Under the pieces are notes generated by a model. The model worked only from the letters and a program-made list of their open reading frames with translations, ran no database searches and had not been told where the DNA came from. A stretch of 51,115 nucleotides of DNA from Bacillus proteolyticus (GTDB lineage: Bacteria > Bacillota > Bacilli > Bacillales > Bacillaceae_G): the NCBI RefSeq assembly GCF_001884065.1, contig NZ_MACH01000100.1:1-51115 (forward strand), written 5' to 3'. Positions 1 through 9,099 of the stretch are shown piece after piece (within the stretch, counting starts at the first letter, position 1; each line of letters begins with the position of its first letter). Both the position numbers and the translations under genes were made by a program.

Positions 1-3
1 CCA

Positions 4-69
4 TAAAAAATACTCCCCTTAGATAAACAGATTTTTATTTTTTATCTGTCTACCTAATGGGGAGCATAT
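4..69. terminator. Long imperfect hairpin at the left edge
   Basis: An imperfect inverted repeat: CTCCCCTTAGATAAACAGAT on the left arm pairs with ATCTGTCTACCTAATGGGGAG on the right arm less one base, around a T-rich loop. It probably ends a gene lying to the left of the window, but no clean T-run follows, so a structured repeat is also possible. The rest of 70-354 shows no gene; it is the upstream region of the response regulator. Confidence 0.45.
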
Positions 70-354
70 CAATCTATTTCAAAATGGATTCTTTTTATTT
101 ATCGTAAAATATTGGCTTGTAGGTATTATTTATGAACCTTTATTCCAAAGCTACATTATCATACAATCTGTTGTACTGTATTGTGGTTCTAATGCGTAGT
201 ATCTTTGATAACCTCAATAATTTCACTTAATGGATTTTAAAATTTAGCTCATTGCCATGAAAAAATTAATGCTGTAATTGTTTTTCTTTTTCTTGCAAAA
301 AGTACAATTGTTTCTTAATGTAAGGATGTAGAAGGATGAACGAGAGAGGGTTTA

Positions 355-1032
355 ATGAAGATGATACATATTTTATTAGCTGATGATGATAAGCATATTA
401 GAGAGTTATTACATTACCATTTACAAAAAGAGGGGTTTAAAGTTTTTGAAGCGGAAGATGGAAAGGTAGCGCAAGGCGTGTTAGAGAAGGAAAATATTCA
501 TCTTGCGATAGTGGACATTATGATGCCGTTTGTGGATGGCTATACGTTATGTGAAGAAATCCGGAAGTATCATGATATACCGGTGATTTTATTAACTGCA
601 AAAGATCAGCTAGTCGATAAAGAAAAAGGGTTCGTTTCTGGTACGGATGATTATATTGTAAAACCGTTTGAACCAGCTGAAGTGATTTTTCGTATGAAAG
701 CTTTATTACGCCGTTATCAAATGCTGAGCGCTGACATTATTACACTTCACGGAACGACAATTGATCGTAAAGGTGTTGAAGTAAAGTGTAACGGTCAAAC
801 GATTTTACTACCGCTGAAGGAATTTGAATTATTATCACAACTTGCTAGTTATCCTGGAAGAACATTTTCAAGAGAAGAGCTAATTGAATTAGTGTGGGGG
901 ATGGATTTTGAAGGGGACGAACGAACAGTCGACGTTCATGTGAAGAGACTGAGAGATCGTTTCTCAAAACGAACAGATGATTTTCAAATTAAAACAGTGC
1001 GCGGGCTAGGTTATAAGTTGGAGTTGAAATAA
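355..1032 (+). CDS. hssR: OmpR/PhoB-family response regulator, HssR-like
   Basis: DNA-binding response regulator of 225 aa. The receiver domain spans about residues 4-115, with the acidic pocket D10-D12, the phospho-acceptor D54 (in IVDIMMP) and the conserved lysine of IVKPFE. A winged-helix OmpR domain follows, about 130-223, with the block EGDERTVDVHVKRLRDR. The stretches SGTDDYIVKPFE, FRMKALLRRY and EGDERTVDVH match what I recall of Staphylococcus HssR, the haem-sensing regulator. The stop is followed one base later by the sensor kinase start, so the two form one operon. A direct repeat of the HssR type sits before hrtB at 5259-5278, which supports the assignment. Alternative: another OmpR-type regulator of the same subfamily. 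Confidence 0.85.
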   Translation: MKMIHILLADDDKHIRELLHYHLQKEGFKVFEAEDGKVAQGVLEKENIHLAIVDIMMPFVDGYTLCEEIRKYHDIPVILLTAKDQLVDKEKGFVSGTDDYIVKPFEPAEVIFRMKALLRRYQMLSADIITLHGTTIDRKGVEVKCNGQTILLPLKEFELLSQLASYPGRTFSREELIELVWGMDFEGDERTVDVHVKRLRDRFSKRTDDFQIKTVRGLGYKLELK

Positions 1033-1033
1033 G

Positions 1034-2410
1034 ATGAAATCATTGTATTCTAGATTTGTTTTTATGACGGTTGGGATTATGCTACTTAGTAGTATAATTG
1101 GCTTTTTATTAACAAATGTATATTATCAGGTGAAGTTAAAACCGTACAATAGTGAAAAGATTTTAATGTATGCTGAGGAAGTAAAATCATTATATGAAAA
1201 GCAAAGTGAAGAGAATAAAGAGGCATATTTACAGTCAATTGCGAAATTAGGATATGAAATTTATATTGTCGATGACCAAAAGAATGGAAAACGTATCGGT
1301 AATGCGTTTCGTAAGACGACAATTAGTGATGATACTGTTCATAAAGTATTGCAAGGCGAAACATTTAATGGCGTTTCCACATATCCGACCCGCCTATTTA
1401 TTACTGGTTTTTTCGATAATGAATTAATAAATAGTGTCGGTGTACCGGTGCAGCACGGTGATAAACAGTACGCTTTATTTATTCGTCCTGACATTCAAAA
1501 CCAATTTGGCGAGATGCGAATTTTCTTAGCGGTATTACTTGGTTTTATCGTGTTATTAAGCATTATTTTTATAGCGATTGCAGCAGGTTATATCGTTCGT
1601 CCAATTCGTAAATTTACGAAGGCTACGCAAAAAATTGCGAGTGGTGAATATGAAATTGAATTGGACGTAAAAAGAAAAGATGAAATTGGTACGTTATCTA
1701 CAAACTTTCAAAAGATGACGAAAAGTATAAAAGAATTGGATGAAATGAGACAGGAATTCGTATCGAACGTCTCGCATGAATTTCAATCACCGCTTTCTTC
1801 TATACAAGGTTTTTCGAAAACATTGCAAACAGAAAAGATGAGTGAAGAAGAAAGAAATCATTACTTACGAATTATTGAGGGCGAAAGTAAGCGAATGTCT
1901 AGTTTATGTAAACAGTTACTTACGCTAGCTTCATTAGATAAAGAAGAGAAAGTTCTACAAATTAAAGAGTTTCACTTACAAAAGCAAATTAAAGACGTTA
2001 TTTTTATGCTTGAATGGAAATGGCGTGAAAAAGATATCGCCGTTGAATTTGATGTGCCGGATATTACAATACAGGGTGATGAAAACTTACTTCATCAAGT
2101 ATGGAGTAACATCTTTACGAATAGCATTAAGTTTTCAAACGACGGTGGAACGATTGAATTTGTTGTAGAAGAATTCGAGTCAAGCGTGATGATCTCTATA
2201 TCAGACAACGGAATTGGTATGGAAAGAGAAGAAATGGACCGTATATTTGATCGTTTTTACAAAGTAGATACAGCAAGAGCAAGAAACGTAGAAGGTAGTG
2301 GTTTAGGATTATCGATTGTGCAGAAGATTGTGGAACTGCATCAAGGGACAGTTTCCGTATTTAGTACGAAAGGGGAAGGGACGACTGTTCGGGTTGAGCT
2401 CCCTAAATAA
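1034..2410 (+). CDS. hssS: Membrane sensor histidine kinase, HssS-like
   Basis: Sensor kinase of 458 aa, close to the length I recall for HssS. An N-terminal membrane segment (about 9-30), an extracytoplasmic sensor region (about 31-160), a second membrane segment (about 163-190) and a HAMP linker lead to the dimerisation domain. The phospho-acceptor is H248 in SHEFQSPLSS. The ATPase has the N box (SNIFTNSIKFSN), DNGIGM and GSGLGLSIV. Translation starts one base after hssR, so it is co-expressed. In the family it senses haem or haem-caused membrane stress and phosphorylates HssR, which turns on the HrtAB exporter. That role is inferred from the partner regulator and from the HssR-type box before the exporter genes. 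Confidence 0.83.
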   Translation: MKSLYSRFVFMTVGIMLLSSIIGFLLTNVYYQVKLKPYNSEKILMYAEEVKSLYEKQSEENKEAYLQSIAKLGYEIYIVDDQKNGKRIGNAFRKTTISDDTVHKVLQGETFNGVSTYPTRLFITGFFDNELINSVGVPVQHGDKQYALFIRPDIQNQFGEMRIFLAVLLGFIVLLSIIFIAIAAGYIVRPIRKFTKATQKIASGEYEIELDVKRKDEIGTLSTNFQKMTKSIKELDEMRQEFVSNVSHEFQSPLSSIQGFSKTLQTEKMSEEERNHYLRIIEGESKRMSSLCKQLLTLASLDKEEKVLQIKEFHLQKQIKDVIFMLEWKWREKDIAVEFDVPDITIQGDENLLHQVWSNIFTNSIKFSNDGGTIEFVVEEFESSVMISISDNGIGMEREEMDRIFDRFYKVDTARARNVEGSGLGLSIVQKIVELHQGTVSVFSTKGEGTTVRVELPK

Positions 2411-2418
2411 ATGCAAGG

Positions 2419-2451
2419 GAAGAGGCTGTTTGGAACGGCCTCTTCTTTTTT
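2419..2451 (+). terminator. Terminator of the hssRS operon
   Basis: GAAGAGGC and GCCTCTTC form a GC-rich stem followed by a T-run directly after the kinase stop codon. Confidence 0.85.
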
Positions 2452-2614
2452 ATTCGTTAGTCTACGTGTAAAGTGAAAAAATGCGAGTCAGTCTATTTTA
2501 TAATTGGACTAGTTTGTGGAATAAGATTAGCAGGAAGTTTATTTGAAAATATAGAATCTCTACAGAGTTCTAAGGGTTTGATGAGATCTGTAACTATTTA
2601 GGGAGGAGATTACT

Positions 2615-3085
2615 TTGAAACGAGTTGACTTGTTTTTAAACGCATTAGATTCAACATTCGATAAAGAGAGTTGGTATGCACCGTTTAAACATGCTATAGA
2701 AGGACTTACAGCCGAACAGGCTATGTGGAAACCATCTGGAGAGGAAACGAATACCATTTGGGAGAATGTTAATCATCTCATTTATTATAAAGAGAGACTT
2801 GCGGCAAACTTGGAAGGCCGTGAATGGAAGCATAATCTCGACGGCGATGAAACCTTCAATCTTACCAATCAATCTAATGATGATAAGGAATGGAAGGAAG
2901 TCGTTGACCGTTCTGAAAATGCTCAACGTAATTTAAGACAGGTGTTGAGTGCAATTTCCGAAAAAGAGCTGGAACAAAATTCACTTGAGGGGAAATTACT
3001 GGACATCATGTTTCATGATGCTTATCATACGGGCCAAATTATTCAATTAAGGAAAATGCAGGGGTCTTGGCCAGCAAATCGTTGA
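2615..3085 (+). CDS. DinB family protein (four-helix metal-binding fold)
   Basis: A 156-aa protein of the DinB/YfiT-like superfamily, which has bacillithiol- or mycothiol-dependent transferases and many members of unknown function. The presumed metal triad is visible: H54 (NHLIYYKE), H134 and H138 (HDAYHTGQ). The start is a TTG with a strong GGGAGGAG site six bases upstream; there is no better ATG. It stands alone between the hssRS terminator and a converging transporter gene. Substrate unknown. Confidence 0.85.
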   Translation: MKRVDLFLNALDSTFDKESWYAPFKHAIEGLTAEQAMWKPSGEETNTIWENVNHLIYYKERLAANLEGREWKHNLDGDETFNLTNQSNDDKEWKEVVDRSENAQRNLRQVLSAISEKELEQNSLEGKLLDIMFHDAYHTGQIIQLRKMQGSWPANR

Positions 3086-3142
3086 TTGAACATTCTAGTT
3101 CGTTCTATTAAAGAGCGTTATTATTGAATAAAACTTACATCC

Positions 3143-3182
3143 AAGCATAACCCCGTTCTAAATTTAGAACGGGGTTATGCTT
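3143..3182. terminator. Bidirectional terminator
   Basis: A perfect palindrome, AAGCATAACCCCGTTC on the left arm and its complement on the right, with T-runs on both strands. It lies between the converging DinB and MFS genes and can serve both. Confidence 0.9.
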
Positions 3183-3188
3183 GTTTTG

Positions 3189-4448
3189 CTATAAAGCCGC
3201 ACCTTTCCCACACTCTTCCTTAAACCGAACCCCAAAAGTATCCGCTGTAATTTCATCAGCTTTCGGCAATGCCCGTAATTTCGGATGAAGTAGCCATACG
3301 AGAGAAATGAATAAAATCCCGATGCTAGCGGGCGCGAAAATGAGTTGGCTACTAAATACATTTGCAGTGTATCCGCCGATTAAAGAGCCGAATGGCATAG
3401 CGATTGTGCCCATACTTCGCATGACTGAGTTGATGCGTCCAATATATTGATTTGGAATTACAATTTGACTAATTGTCGCAAATAATATGTTGGTGGCACC
3501 AATTGGTATCCAAGCTAGGCCAAATAAAAAAATGGATAACCATTGAAACGGTACAATCGTAGAGAGAAACCAAAAGAAAGCGCCAGCCGCAAAGCTAATA
3601 ATGGAAACACGGCCAACATTACGTTTACCAACCCATGAACTGAATAATGCTCCAAATAAACTACCTGCTGATATAGCGGCTAAAAAGAAGCCGTATAATT
3701 TCACACCGCCTAAAGAGTCAGCGAAAGAAGGAAGTATTGCCATCGTCATTCCGATAGAAAAATTGGCAACAACTGAACCGATTAAGAAGGCACCCATTAA
3801 TGAACGAAAGACGATTGAAAAACCTTCTTTTAAATCAGAGAAATATTGTTTAGTTGATAGCGATGTATTGGTTTCTGCTTGTTTCGGCATTTTTAATGAA
3901 AAGAACAAAAGGGTAGTAATCGCGAATGTAAAGGAGTCGATTACATATAAAGTAATTGCGCCAAATAGTGCTACTAATATTCCAGAAAGAGTCGTACAAA
4001 TTAAATCAATGCCTTGATACGCAAATGAAAAGAGTGAGTTTCCTTTTAATAATTGTGTTTTATTCAGTAGAAGTGGTAAAGCTTTTGATTGTGCGGGATA
4101 GGCGAATTGTTCGATAAAGGCTACGATTGGCATAATGATGAGTAGTAGTTGGACTGTTAATAGGTCGAAGTAGTGTGTAATAGGAATGATTAATATAAGA
4201 ATGCATTGCAAAACTTGTGTGATAACGAGGGTGTTTTTAATTGACCATCTATCAACGAATGGACCAGTAAGAAATTGAAGTGCAGAAGGTAATAACGTAA
4301 GAAAACCTGCTAATCCAGAATAAAAAGGATTACCACTCAGTTTATATACGAGCCACATCGCTGCTACATAATATAAGCTATCTCCGATGTTTGTAAAAAT
4401 TCTCCCTAAAAATAGTAAGAGGAAATTCCGGTTTTTTAATATGTCCAC
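3189..4448 (-). CDS. MFS efflux transporter
   Basis: A 419-aa, 12-helix major facilitator protein of the drug-efflux type (MFS_3/macrolide-efflux-like). An early block, GRIFTNIGDSLYYVAAMWLV, and a repeated six-helix plan are clear. The start is GTG, eight bases after AAAGGAG. It lies 70 bases behind an ArsR-type regulator on the same strand, so the two look like a regulator-pump operon. The transported compound cannot be read from the sequence. Confidence 0.85.
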   Translation of the reverse strand: MDILKNRNFLLLFLGRIFTNIGDSLYYVAAMWLVYKLSGNPFYSGLAGFLTLLPSALQFLTGPFVDRWSIKNTLVITQVLQCILILIIPITHYFDLLTVQLLLIIMPIVAFIEQFAYPAQSKALPLLLNKTQLLKGNSLFSFAYQGIDLICTTLSGILVALFGAITLYVIDSFTFAITTLLFFSLKMPKQAETNTSLSTKQYFSDLKEGFSIVFRSLMGAFLIGSVVANFSIGMTMAILPSFADSLGGVKLYGFFLAAISAGSLFGALFSSWVGKRNVGRVSIISFAAGAFFWFLSTIVPFQWLSIFLFGLAWIPIGATNILFATISQIVIPNQYIGRINSVMRSMGTIAMPFGSLIGGYTANVFSSQLIFAPASIGILFISLVWLLHPKLRALPKADEITADTFGVRFKEECGKGAAL

Positions 4449-4477
4449 TTTATCTACTCCTTTGAAATAAATTTAAT

Positions 4478-4497
4478 CGGTAAAATAAAATTGACCG
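4478..4497. promoter_or_regulatory. Possible operator between ArsR gene and MFS gene
   Basis: A gapped inverted repeat with CGGT and ACCG at its ends. A related string, TTACTCGGTCAAG, occurs at 5167-5179 upstream of the regulator gene, so both may be sites for that regulator. The match is short; this is an inference. Confidence 0.25.
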
Positions 4498-4518
4498 TTG
4501 ATGTAAAAAAAAATCGTA

Positions 4519-5142
4519 TTACGATTTTTCTTCTTTTTTTACAAATCGCTGCATTGCTCGTTCGTCGATTTGTAGTGCAGTAGTAGAAATGTAATAAGAT
4601 TTACTATTTGGATCTTTCTCCGCGTCTTTTGTGATCTCGTTTAATTCAGCCATCAATTCATAAAACTTTTTCACCCACACTTGAAATTGGTCTGGCGTGG
4701 CATCAAACTCCCAGCAGGATGAAACGTAATTCCACTCAGCTGGATTTTCACTTACTTTTCGTAATGTAAAAGCTTCTTCTGGTGCAGCGAGAATATGGCC
4801 TTTCGTCATTTCCGTCATTTGTAAAAAGATTTGGCGACCTGATTCGCTTAATAATTCTAAATGAGGTAATAGATCTGCGGCAGGGGTGAAGCCTTTAGCG
4901 ACAGATTGATAAAATTTTTGAACGATGCCATTCTTTTCTTCTGTATAAACGATTTCTATAAAACCATTTTTCTCTAATTCTTTTAAATGATAATGAATTT
5001 TCGCCCTTGAAATGCCGAATTTCTCAGATAGTAGTTGTCCCGTATAAGGACGTTCGCATAGACGCATCATCATTTCGACACGTAGTGGATCGCTTATTGC
5101 TTTTAGTTGGCTATAAGTAGTTAGTGTTAACATGGGCTTCAA
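4519..5142 (-). CDS. ArsR/helix_turn_helix-type transcriptional regulator
   Basis: A 207-aa regulator with an N-terminal winged helix (residues about 10-75: SDPLRVEMMMRL, KFGISRAKIHYHLKELEKNGF), and a longer C-terminal region typical of the ArsR-like HTH_20 group rather than of small metal sensors. No cysteine metal site is seen. The best start is a TTG at 5142, nine bases after GAGGAG; a TTG at 5151 lies directly against that site and is unlikely. It is the first gene of an operon with the MFS pump and probably represses both. Confidence 0.8.
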   Translation of the reverse strand: MKPMLTLTTYSQLKAISDPLRVEMMMRLCERPYTGQLLSEKFGISRAKIHYHLKELEKNGFIEIVYTEEKNGIVQKFYQSVAKGFTPAADLLPHLELLSESGRQIFLQMTEMTKGHILAAPEEAFTLRKVSENPAEWNYVSSCWEFDATPDQFQVWVKKFYELMAELNEITKDAEKDPNSKSYYISTTALQIDERAMQRFVKKEEKS

Positions 5143-5258
5143 AATGATCAACTCCTCAAATTAAATTACTCGGTCAAGATTATTTGCCTGAATTGTATCA
5201 AGGATATTATTTATTTTCAATACTTTCAGAAAATTTAATCTTTGTAATGTAATCTTCT

Positions 5259-5278
5259 GTTCATATTCCGTTCATAAT
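5259..5278 (+). promoter_or_regulatory. HssR-type direct repeat upstream of hrtB
   Basis: GTTCATATT, two bases, then GTTCATAAT. This matches the HssR box I recall from Staphylococcus (GTTCATATT-N2-GTTCATATT) in all but one base. It lies 49 bases before the hrtB start, just upstream of an AT-rich -10-like region. It links this exporter operon to the hssRS genes 3 kb to the left. Confidence 0.82.
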
Positions 5279-5326
5279 TCTTTTTTATTATTAGTGCATA
5301 GAAAGTAAGAGGAAGGAGCGAGCGAA

Positions 5327-6391
5327 ATGTTTTTAGCTCTGCGTGAATTGAAACAATCAAAATTAAGATACGGATTAATCGGACTTATTATGGTGTTATT
5401 ATCATTTTTAGTCCTTGTGATTTCAGGATTAGCAAACGGATTATCATATGATAATGCTTCATCGATTCAAAATATGGAGGCAAATAAGTTCGTTTTAGCA
5501 GATGATGCGGAAAATAAATTACTTCGTTCACAAATTAAGCAAGATGATGTAGATAGTGTAGTAAATCAAGTAGGCGAGAAAGAGGCTGTTCCGTTTCGTG
5601 TAAAAATTTCAACTTATGAAAAGAAAGATAGTTCGAAAAAAGTTGATGTCGCTATTTTCTCAAGTGAACGCGATTCATTTTTAGAACCAAAAATTGTAGA
5701 AGGTGAGAAATTAGGTACAGCAAACAATGAAATGGTTGCTGATGAATCAATTAAAGAAAAAGGAATCGATATTGGGGATACAATTATTGATCCTGTTTCA
5801 AAGAAAGAATTTACAATCGTTGGATTTACGAAAGATCAAATGTTTAGCCATACACCAGTCGTTTATGTAAATGAAGATGTATGGAGCGCTATTTCACAAC
5901 CAAACCAAAAAGATTATAGTGCAATTGCACTTAATACAGATAAAGACATTAAAAATGCACATGTTATCGACAAAAAAGAAGTATTACAAAGTATTCCAGG
6001 ATTTAAAGAAGAACAAGGAACATTGACGATGATCATTGCGTTCTTACTTGTTATCGCTGCGTTACTAATTGGTGTATTCTTCTACGTAATTACATTACAA
6101 AAAACACAGCAATTAGGTGTATTAAAAGCAATCGGTACAAAGAACACTTATTTAGCAAATAGCTTAGTCGTACAGGCGTTATTCTTATCAGTTGTGGCGA
6201 TGATAATCAGTATTGTTCTTGTACAAGGGTTAGAACAAATTTTACCAGCAGGTATGCCGTTCTTATTAACAACACCGATGATTGCACAATATGCAGCAAT
6301 CTTTATCGTAATTAGTATTTTAGGAACACTTATTTCGTTATATCAAGTATTAAAAGTTGATGCATTAGAAGCAATTGGAGGCGGGATGTAA
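5327..6391 (+). CDS. hrtB: ABC transporter permease, HrtB-like (FtsX/MacB type)
   Basis: A 354-aa permease. One N-terminal membrane helix (about 15-37), a large extracytoplasmic domain (about 40-225) and three C-terminal helices (about 232-255, 280-303, 318-343) form the FtsX/MacB plan. Length and the start MFLALRELKQSKLRYGLI resemble the HrtB permease, which with HrtA extracts haem from the membrane. AAGGAG lies eight bases before the ATG. Its TAA stop overlaps the ATG of the ATPase gene, so the two are translationally coupled. An HssR-type box precedes it. Confidence 0.84.
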   Translation: MFLALRELKQSKLRYGLIGLIMVLLSFLVLVISGLANGLSYDNASSIQNMEANKFVLADDAENKLLRSQIKQDDVDSVVNQVGEKEAVPFRVKISTYEKKDSSKKVDVAIFSSERDSFLEPKIVEGEKLGTANNEMVADESIKEKGIDIGDTIIDPVSKKEFTIVGFTKDQMFSHTPVVYVNEDVWSAISQPNQKDYSAIALNTDKDIKNAHVIDKKEVLQSIPGFKEEQGTLTMIIAFLLVIAALLIGVFFYVITLQKTQQLGVLKAIGTKNTYLANSLVVQALFLSVVAMIISIVLVQGLEQILPAGMPFLLTTPMIAQYAAIFIVISILGTLISLYQVLKVDALEAIGGGM

Positions 6392-7068
6392 TGACTTCAT
6401 TATTAAAATTAGACAATGTAAGTAAAGTGTACGGAGAAGGGAATACTGAAGTAACGGCCCTTCATCCGATATCGCTTGATGTGAAAGCTGGAGAGTTTAT
6501 CGGAATCGTCGGTCCTTCTGGATCAGGGAAAAGTACGTTATTATCAATCGCGGGTGCTTTATTATCACCATCAAAAGGGGATATTTACATTCGTGAACAA
6601 AATATTACGAAGTTATCAGAAAAGGAAATGACAGACATTCGTTTGAAAAAAATCGGCTTCATTTTCCAATTCGCAAATCTTGTTCCATATTTAAATGTAA
6701 AAGAACAATTGCTTTATATTGCAAAGCTTAAAAAAGATAACAAACAAGAATCTGAAAAGCGTGCAGATCACTTATTAGCAGCATTTGGATTAGGAGAAAG
6801 AAAAAATCATTATCCAAATCAACTATCTGGTGGGGAAAAACAAAGGGTAGCAATCGCTCGTGCGTTCATGAACAATCCAGATTTAATATTAGCGGATGAA
6901 CCGACTGCAAGCTTAGATTCAAAACGTGCACGTGAAGTTGTTGAAATGATGAAACGGGAAGTGAAAGAAAGTCAAAAAGCAGCAATTATGATTACACATG
7001 ATGAAAGAATGCTTGATGTATGTGATCGTATATTGACGCTTAGAGATGGACAGTTAATACAAAATTAA
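6391..7068 (+). CDS. hrtA: ABC transporter ATP-binding protein, HrtA-like
   Basis: A 225-aa ATPase of the LolD/MacB group: Walker A GPSGSGKST, Q-loop FQFANL, signature LSGGEKQRVAIARA, Walker B LILADEPTASLD and the H-loop MITHD are all intact. It overlaps the permease gene by one base (TAATG). Together they should form the HrtBA haem-stress exporter. Here the permease is encoded first. Confidence 0.86.
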   Translation: MTSLLKLDNVSKVYGEGNTEVTALHPISLDVKAGEFIGIVGPSGSGKSTLLSIAGALLSPSKGDIYIREQNITKLSEKEMTDIRLKKIGFIFQFANLVPYLNVKEQLLYIAKLKKDNKQESEKRADHLLAAFGLGERKNHYPNQLSGGEKQRVAIARAFMNNPDLILADEPTASLDSKRAREVVEMMKREVKESQKAAIMITHDERMLDVCDRILTLRDGQLIQN

Positions 7069-7074
7069 ACAATG

Positions 7075-7116
7075 AAAAAAGACAACAGTGCATATAAACG
7101 CTGTTGTCCTTTTTAT
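7075..7116. terminator. Bidirectional terminator
   Basis: GACAACAG and CTGTTGTC form the stem with A-run and T-run on either side, between the converging hrtA and surface-protein genes. Confidence 0.88.
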
Positions 7117-7143
7117 TAATAATTTAAGGTAGTTATAATAGCA

Positions 7144-8268
7144 TTATTTTGAGAATAGCGTTTTAATTTTATTGCGTGTTACTAATAAAAGTCCACCTAG
7201 AATAGATAACATTCCTAAAGCCATATTATTTGATTGCTCACTACCAGCGTTAGGAAGTTCTCTAGTATTGTTTTTCGCTGGAACAGTAGTATTGTTATTA
7301 TCCGCTGTCGTTTGTTTAGGCTGTGATACTTCATTAATTTTGTTATCTACATTTTGCTTCGTTGTATGTAACTCAGCTAATTTGTCGTCAATTTTCTTCT
7401 CAGTATGTTTAAAGTCGTTTATTTTAATATCTAGGTCTTGTTTTTTCTTTGTTAAATCGTCTGAAACAGTTTGTTTTGCTTGTTTAATTTCATTTATTTT
7501 ATTTATTAAATCCTGTCTAGCCTCTTGTAACTCAGCTAGTTTGTTTTTCACATCTTGTTTAGCTAGTTCTAAGTTAGCTGAAAGACTATCTAAATTTTGT
7601 TTGATTTTCTTCAGTTCTTCTAACGTGTTACCTGTATTCGGCTTGTTTTCTTTAATTTCAGCAAGTTTGTCCTCAGCAGTTTGTTTCGCTTTCTTTAACT
7701 CGGTTAATTTTTCATCTACTTGTTTTTTTACTTCCTTAAGTTCATTAACCTTTTGATCGATGTTTTCTTTATGCTGCTTAATTTCATTCACTTTTTCATC
7801 GACAGTTTGTTTATGTTCCTTAAGCTCATTAACCTTTGTATCGATATTTTGCTTATGCTCTTTAATTTCAGCGACTTTGTCAACTACTTGTTTTTTATGC
7901 TCTTTAATTTCAGCAATTTTATCCGCAGCAATCTGTTTATCTTGCTGAAGTTTTGTATCTAACTCTTGTTTCTGTTGCTTAATCTCGCCGATTTTTTCAT
8001 CTGCAACTTGTTTACGTTCATGTAGTTCATTAACCTTTGTATCAACATTTTCCTTAACTTGGTTAAGTTCATTTAATGTTTGATCCACATTTTCTTTGTG
8101 TTGCTGCAATTTCGCATCTAACTCTTGTTTCTGTTGCTTAATTTCAGCTAATCGATCTCCAGTACTTTGCTGGGGAGTAGCATCATTTACTTCTGCATGA
8201 GTAGGGGTAGAACCCGCAATCATTGCTAAAGCTAGTGTAGACGCAGCGATTGTTTGTTTTGTTTTCAT
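7144..8268 (-). CDS. LPNAG-anchored coiled-coil surface protein
   Basis: A 374-aa wall-anchored protein. It has a signal peptide (residues 1-25, ending at THAEV), then about 300 residues of 14-residue units (type ELKEHKQTVDEKVN), which is two heptads and predicts a long alpha-helical coiled-coil stalk. A sortase signal closes it: LPNAG, a hydrophobic helix, then a basic tail KIKTLFSK. LPNAG departs from LPXTG by T-to-A. The repetitive DNA gives long antisense frames that are not genes. No enzymatic or ligand-binding domain is visible; a spacer or adhesion role is inferred. Confidence 0.85.
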   Translation of the reverse strand: MKTKQTIAASTLALAMIAGSTPTHAEVNDATPQQSTGDRLAEIKQQKQELDAKLQQHKENVDQTLNELNQVKENVDTKVNELHERKQVADEKIGEIKQQKQELDTKLQQDKQIAADKIAEIKEHKKQVVDKVAEIKEHKQNIDTKVNELKEHKQTVDEKVNEIKQHKENIDQKVNELKEVKKQVDEKLTELKKAKQTAEDKLAEIKENKPNTGNTLEELKKIKQNLDSLSANLELAKQDVKNKLAELQEARQDLINKINEIKQAKQTVSDDLTKKKQDLDIKINDFKHTEKKIDDKLAELHTTKQNVDNKINEVSQPKQTTADNNNTTVPAKNNTRELPNAGSEQSNNMALGMLSILGGLLLVTRNKIKTLFSK

Positions 8269-8413
8269 ATTTTTGTACCTCTTTCCTATGAATAAACTCT
8301 ATTGTGTAAAATTGAGCATATAAAAGCAGATTATTATATCATTATATACCATGTTCGGCGCTTAGAGGAAGTATTTGCATAATAATCTGTGATTATGTAA
8401 TTCTTATAGTCTC

Positions 8414-8995
8414 TTATTTTTGGATAGGGGATAAATCTTCAGCAAGATGAACAATTTCTTCGATAGTAGAGTTTACATCTTTATTATTGCGAATAACAAA
8501 CAAATAATCAGCCTCGTTTTCTACAGGATCTACTACATCTTCATGAAGGGATTCAGCCTGTTGGCGATTGAGAACTTCTTTGAAGCTGGAATAGTTACCT
8601 CTAAAAATATTTGTACTTCGCGTGCTTTGAGCCACTCTTTCATAAAGTACATCATCTGGGATGTCAAAATGTACTAATATACGTACATATTCGTTTTGTG
8701 GAAATAATTCGTTTAGTAAATATAATCTTCCGTTTTTACTGCGATTGGAATTACAAATGATAAGGTGTAAATTTGTATATTCTTTTGCATAATCAACGAT
8801 GAATTTTGAAAGACCATGCTTAAATGTATTAGGGCCCTTAGTCGGCTGTAATTTTTCATAATGCGTGTTAATAAATTCGGCTTGGTTATCTTGATCCATA
8901 ACGAAAGAGTGCGGTAACTCTTTTTCTAATGCTTTTGCAAATGTAGTTTTTCCGCTGTGTGTTTTTCCTACTGTGATGATGACTAATCTTTTCAT
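8414..8995 (-). CDS. P-loop AAA-type small kinase
   Basis: A 193-aa nucleotide-binding protein with Walker A GKTHSGKTTF near the N-terminus and a zeta-toxin/adenylylsulfate-kinase-like fold: the base-side DQDNQAEF and an arginine-rich lid near RVAQSTRSTNIFRG. It probably phosphorylates a small molecule. GGAGG lies five bases before the ATG at 8995; the ATG at 9007 is inside the ribosome site, so the shorter form is right. Substrate unknown. It stands alone. Confidence 0.75.
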   Translation of the reverse strand: MKRLVIITVGKTHSGKTTFAKALEKELPHSFVMDQDNQAEFINTHYEKLQPTKGPNTFKHGLSKFIVDYAKEYTNLHLIICNSNRSKNGRLYLLNELFPQNEYVRILVHFDIPDDVLYERVAQSTRSTNIFRGNYSSFKEVLNRQQAESLHEDVVDPVENEADYLFVIRNNKDVNSTIEEIVHLAEDLSPIQK

Positions 8996-9099
8996 ATTGG
9001 CCTCCATAAGTATTGTTATAATCAGGAATGTTCGGTGTGAATCGACAATTTTCCTGCCAGAGAATATGCAAAGTGTCGGAGTGGTAGTGGGCTGAAAAT

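Noticed and set aside
3601-4017. 138-codon plus-strand frame inside the MFS gene
   Set aside because: Antisense to a clear MFS gene; no domain and no ribosome site.
7172-7962. Long plus-strand frames opposite the coiled-coil surface protein
   Set aside because: They are antisense shadows of repetitive coding DNA: low-complexity F/S/L-rich products and no ribosome sites.
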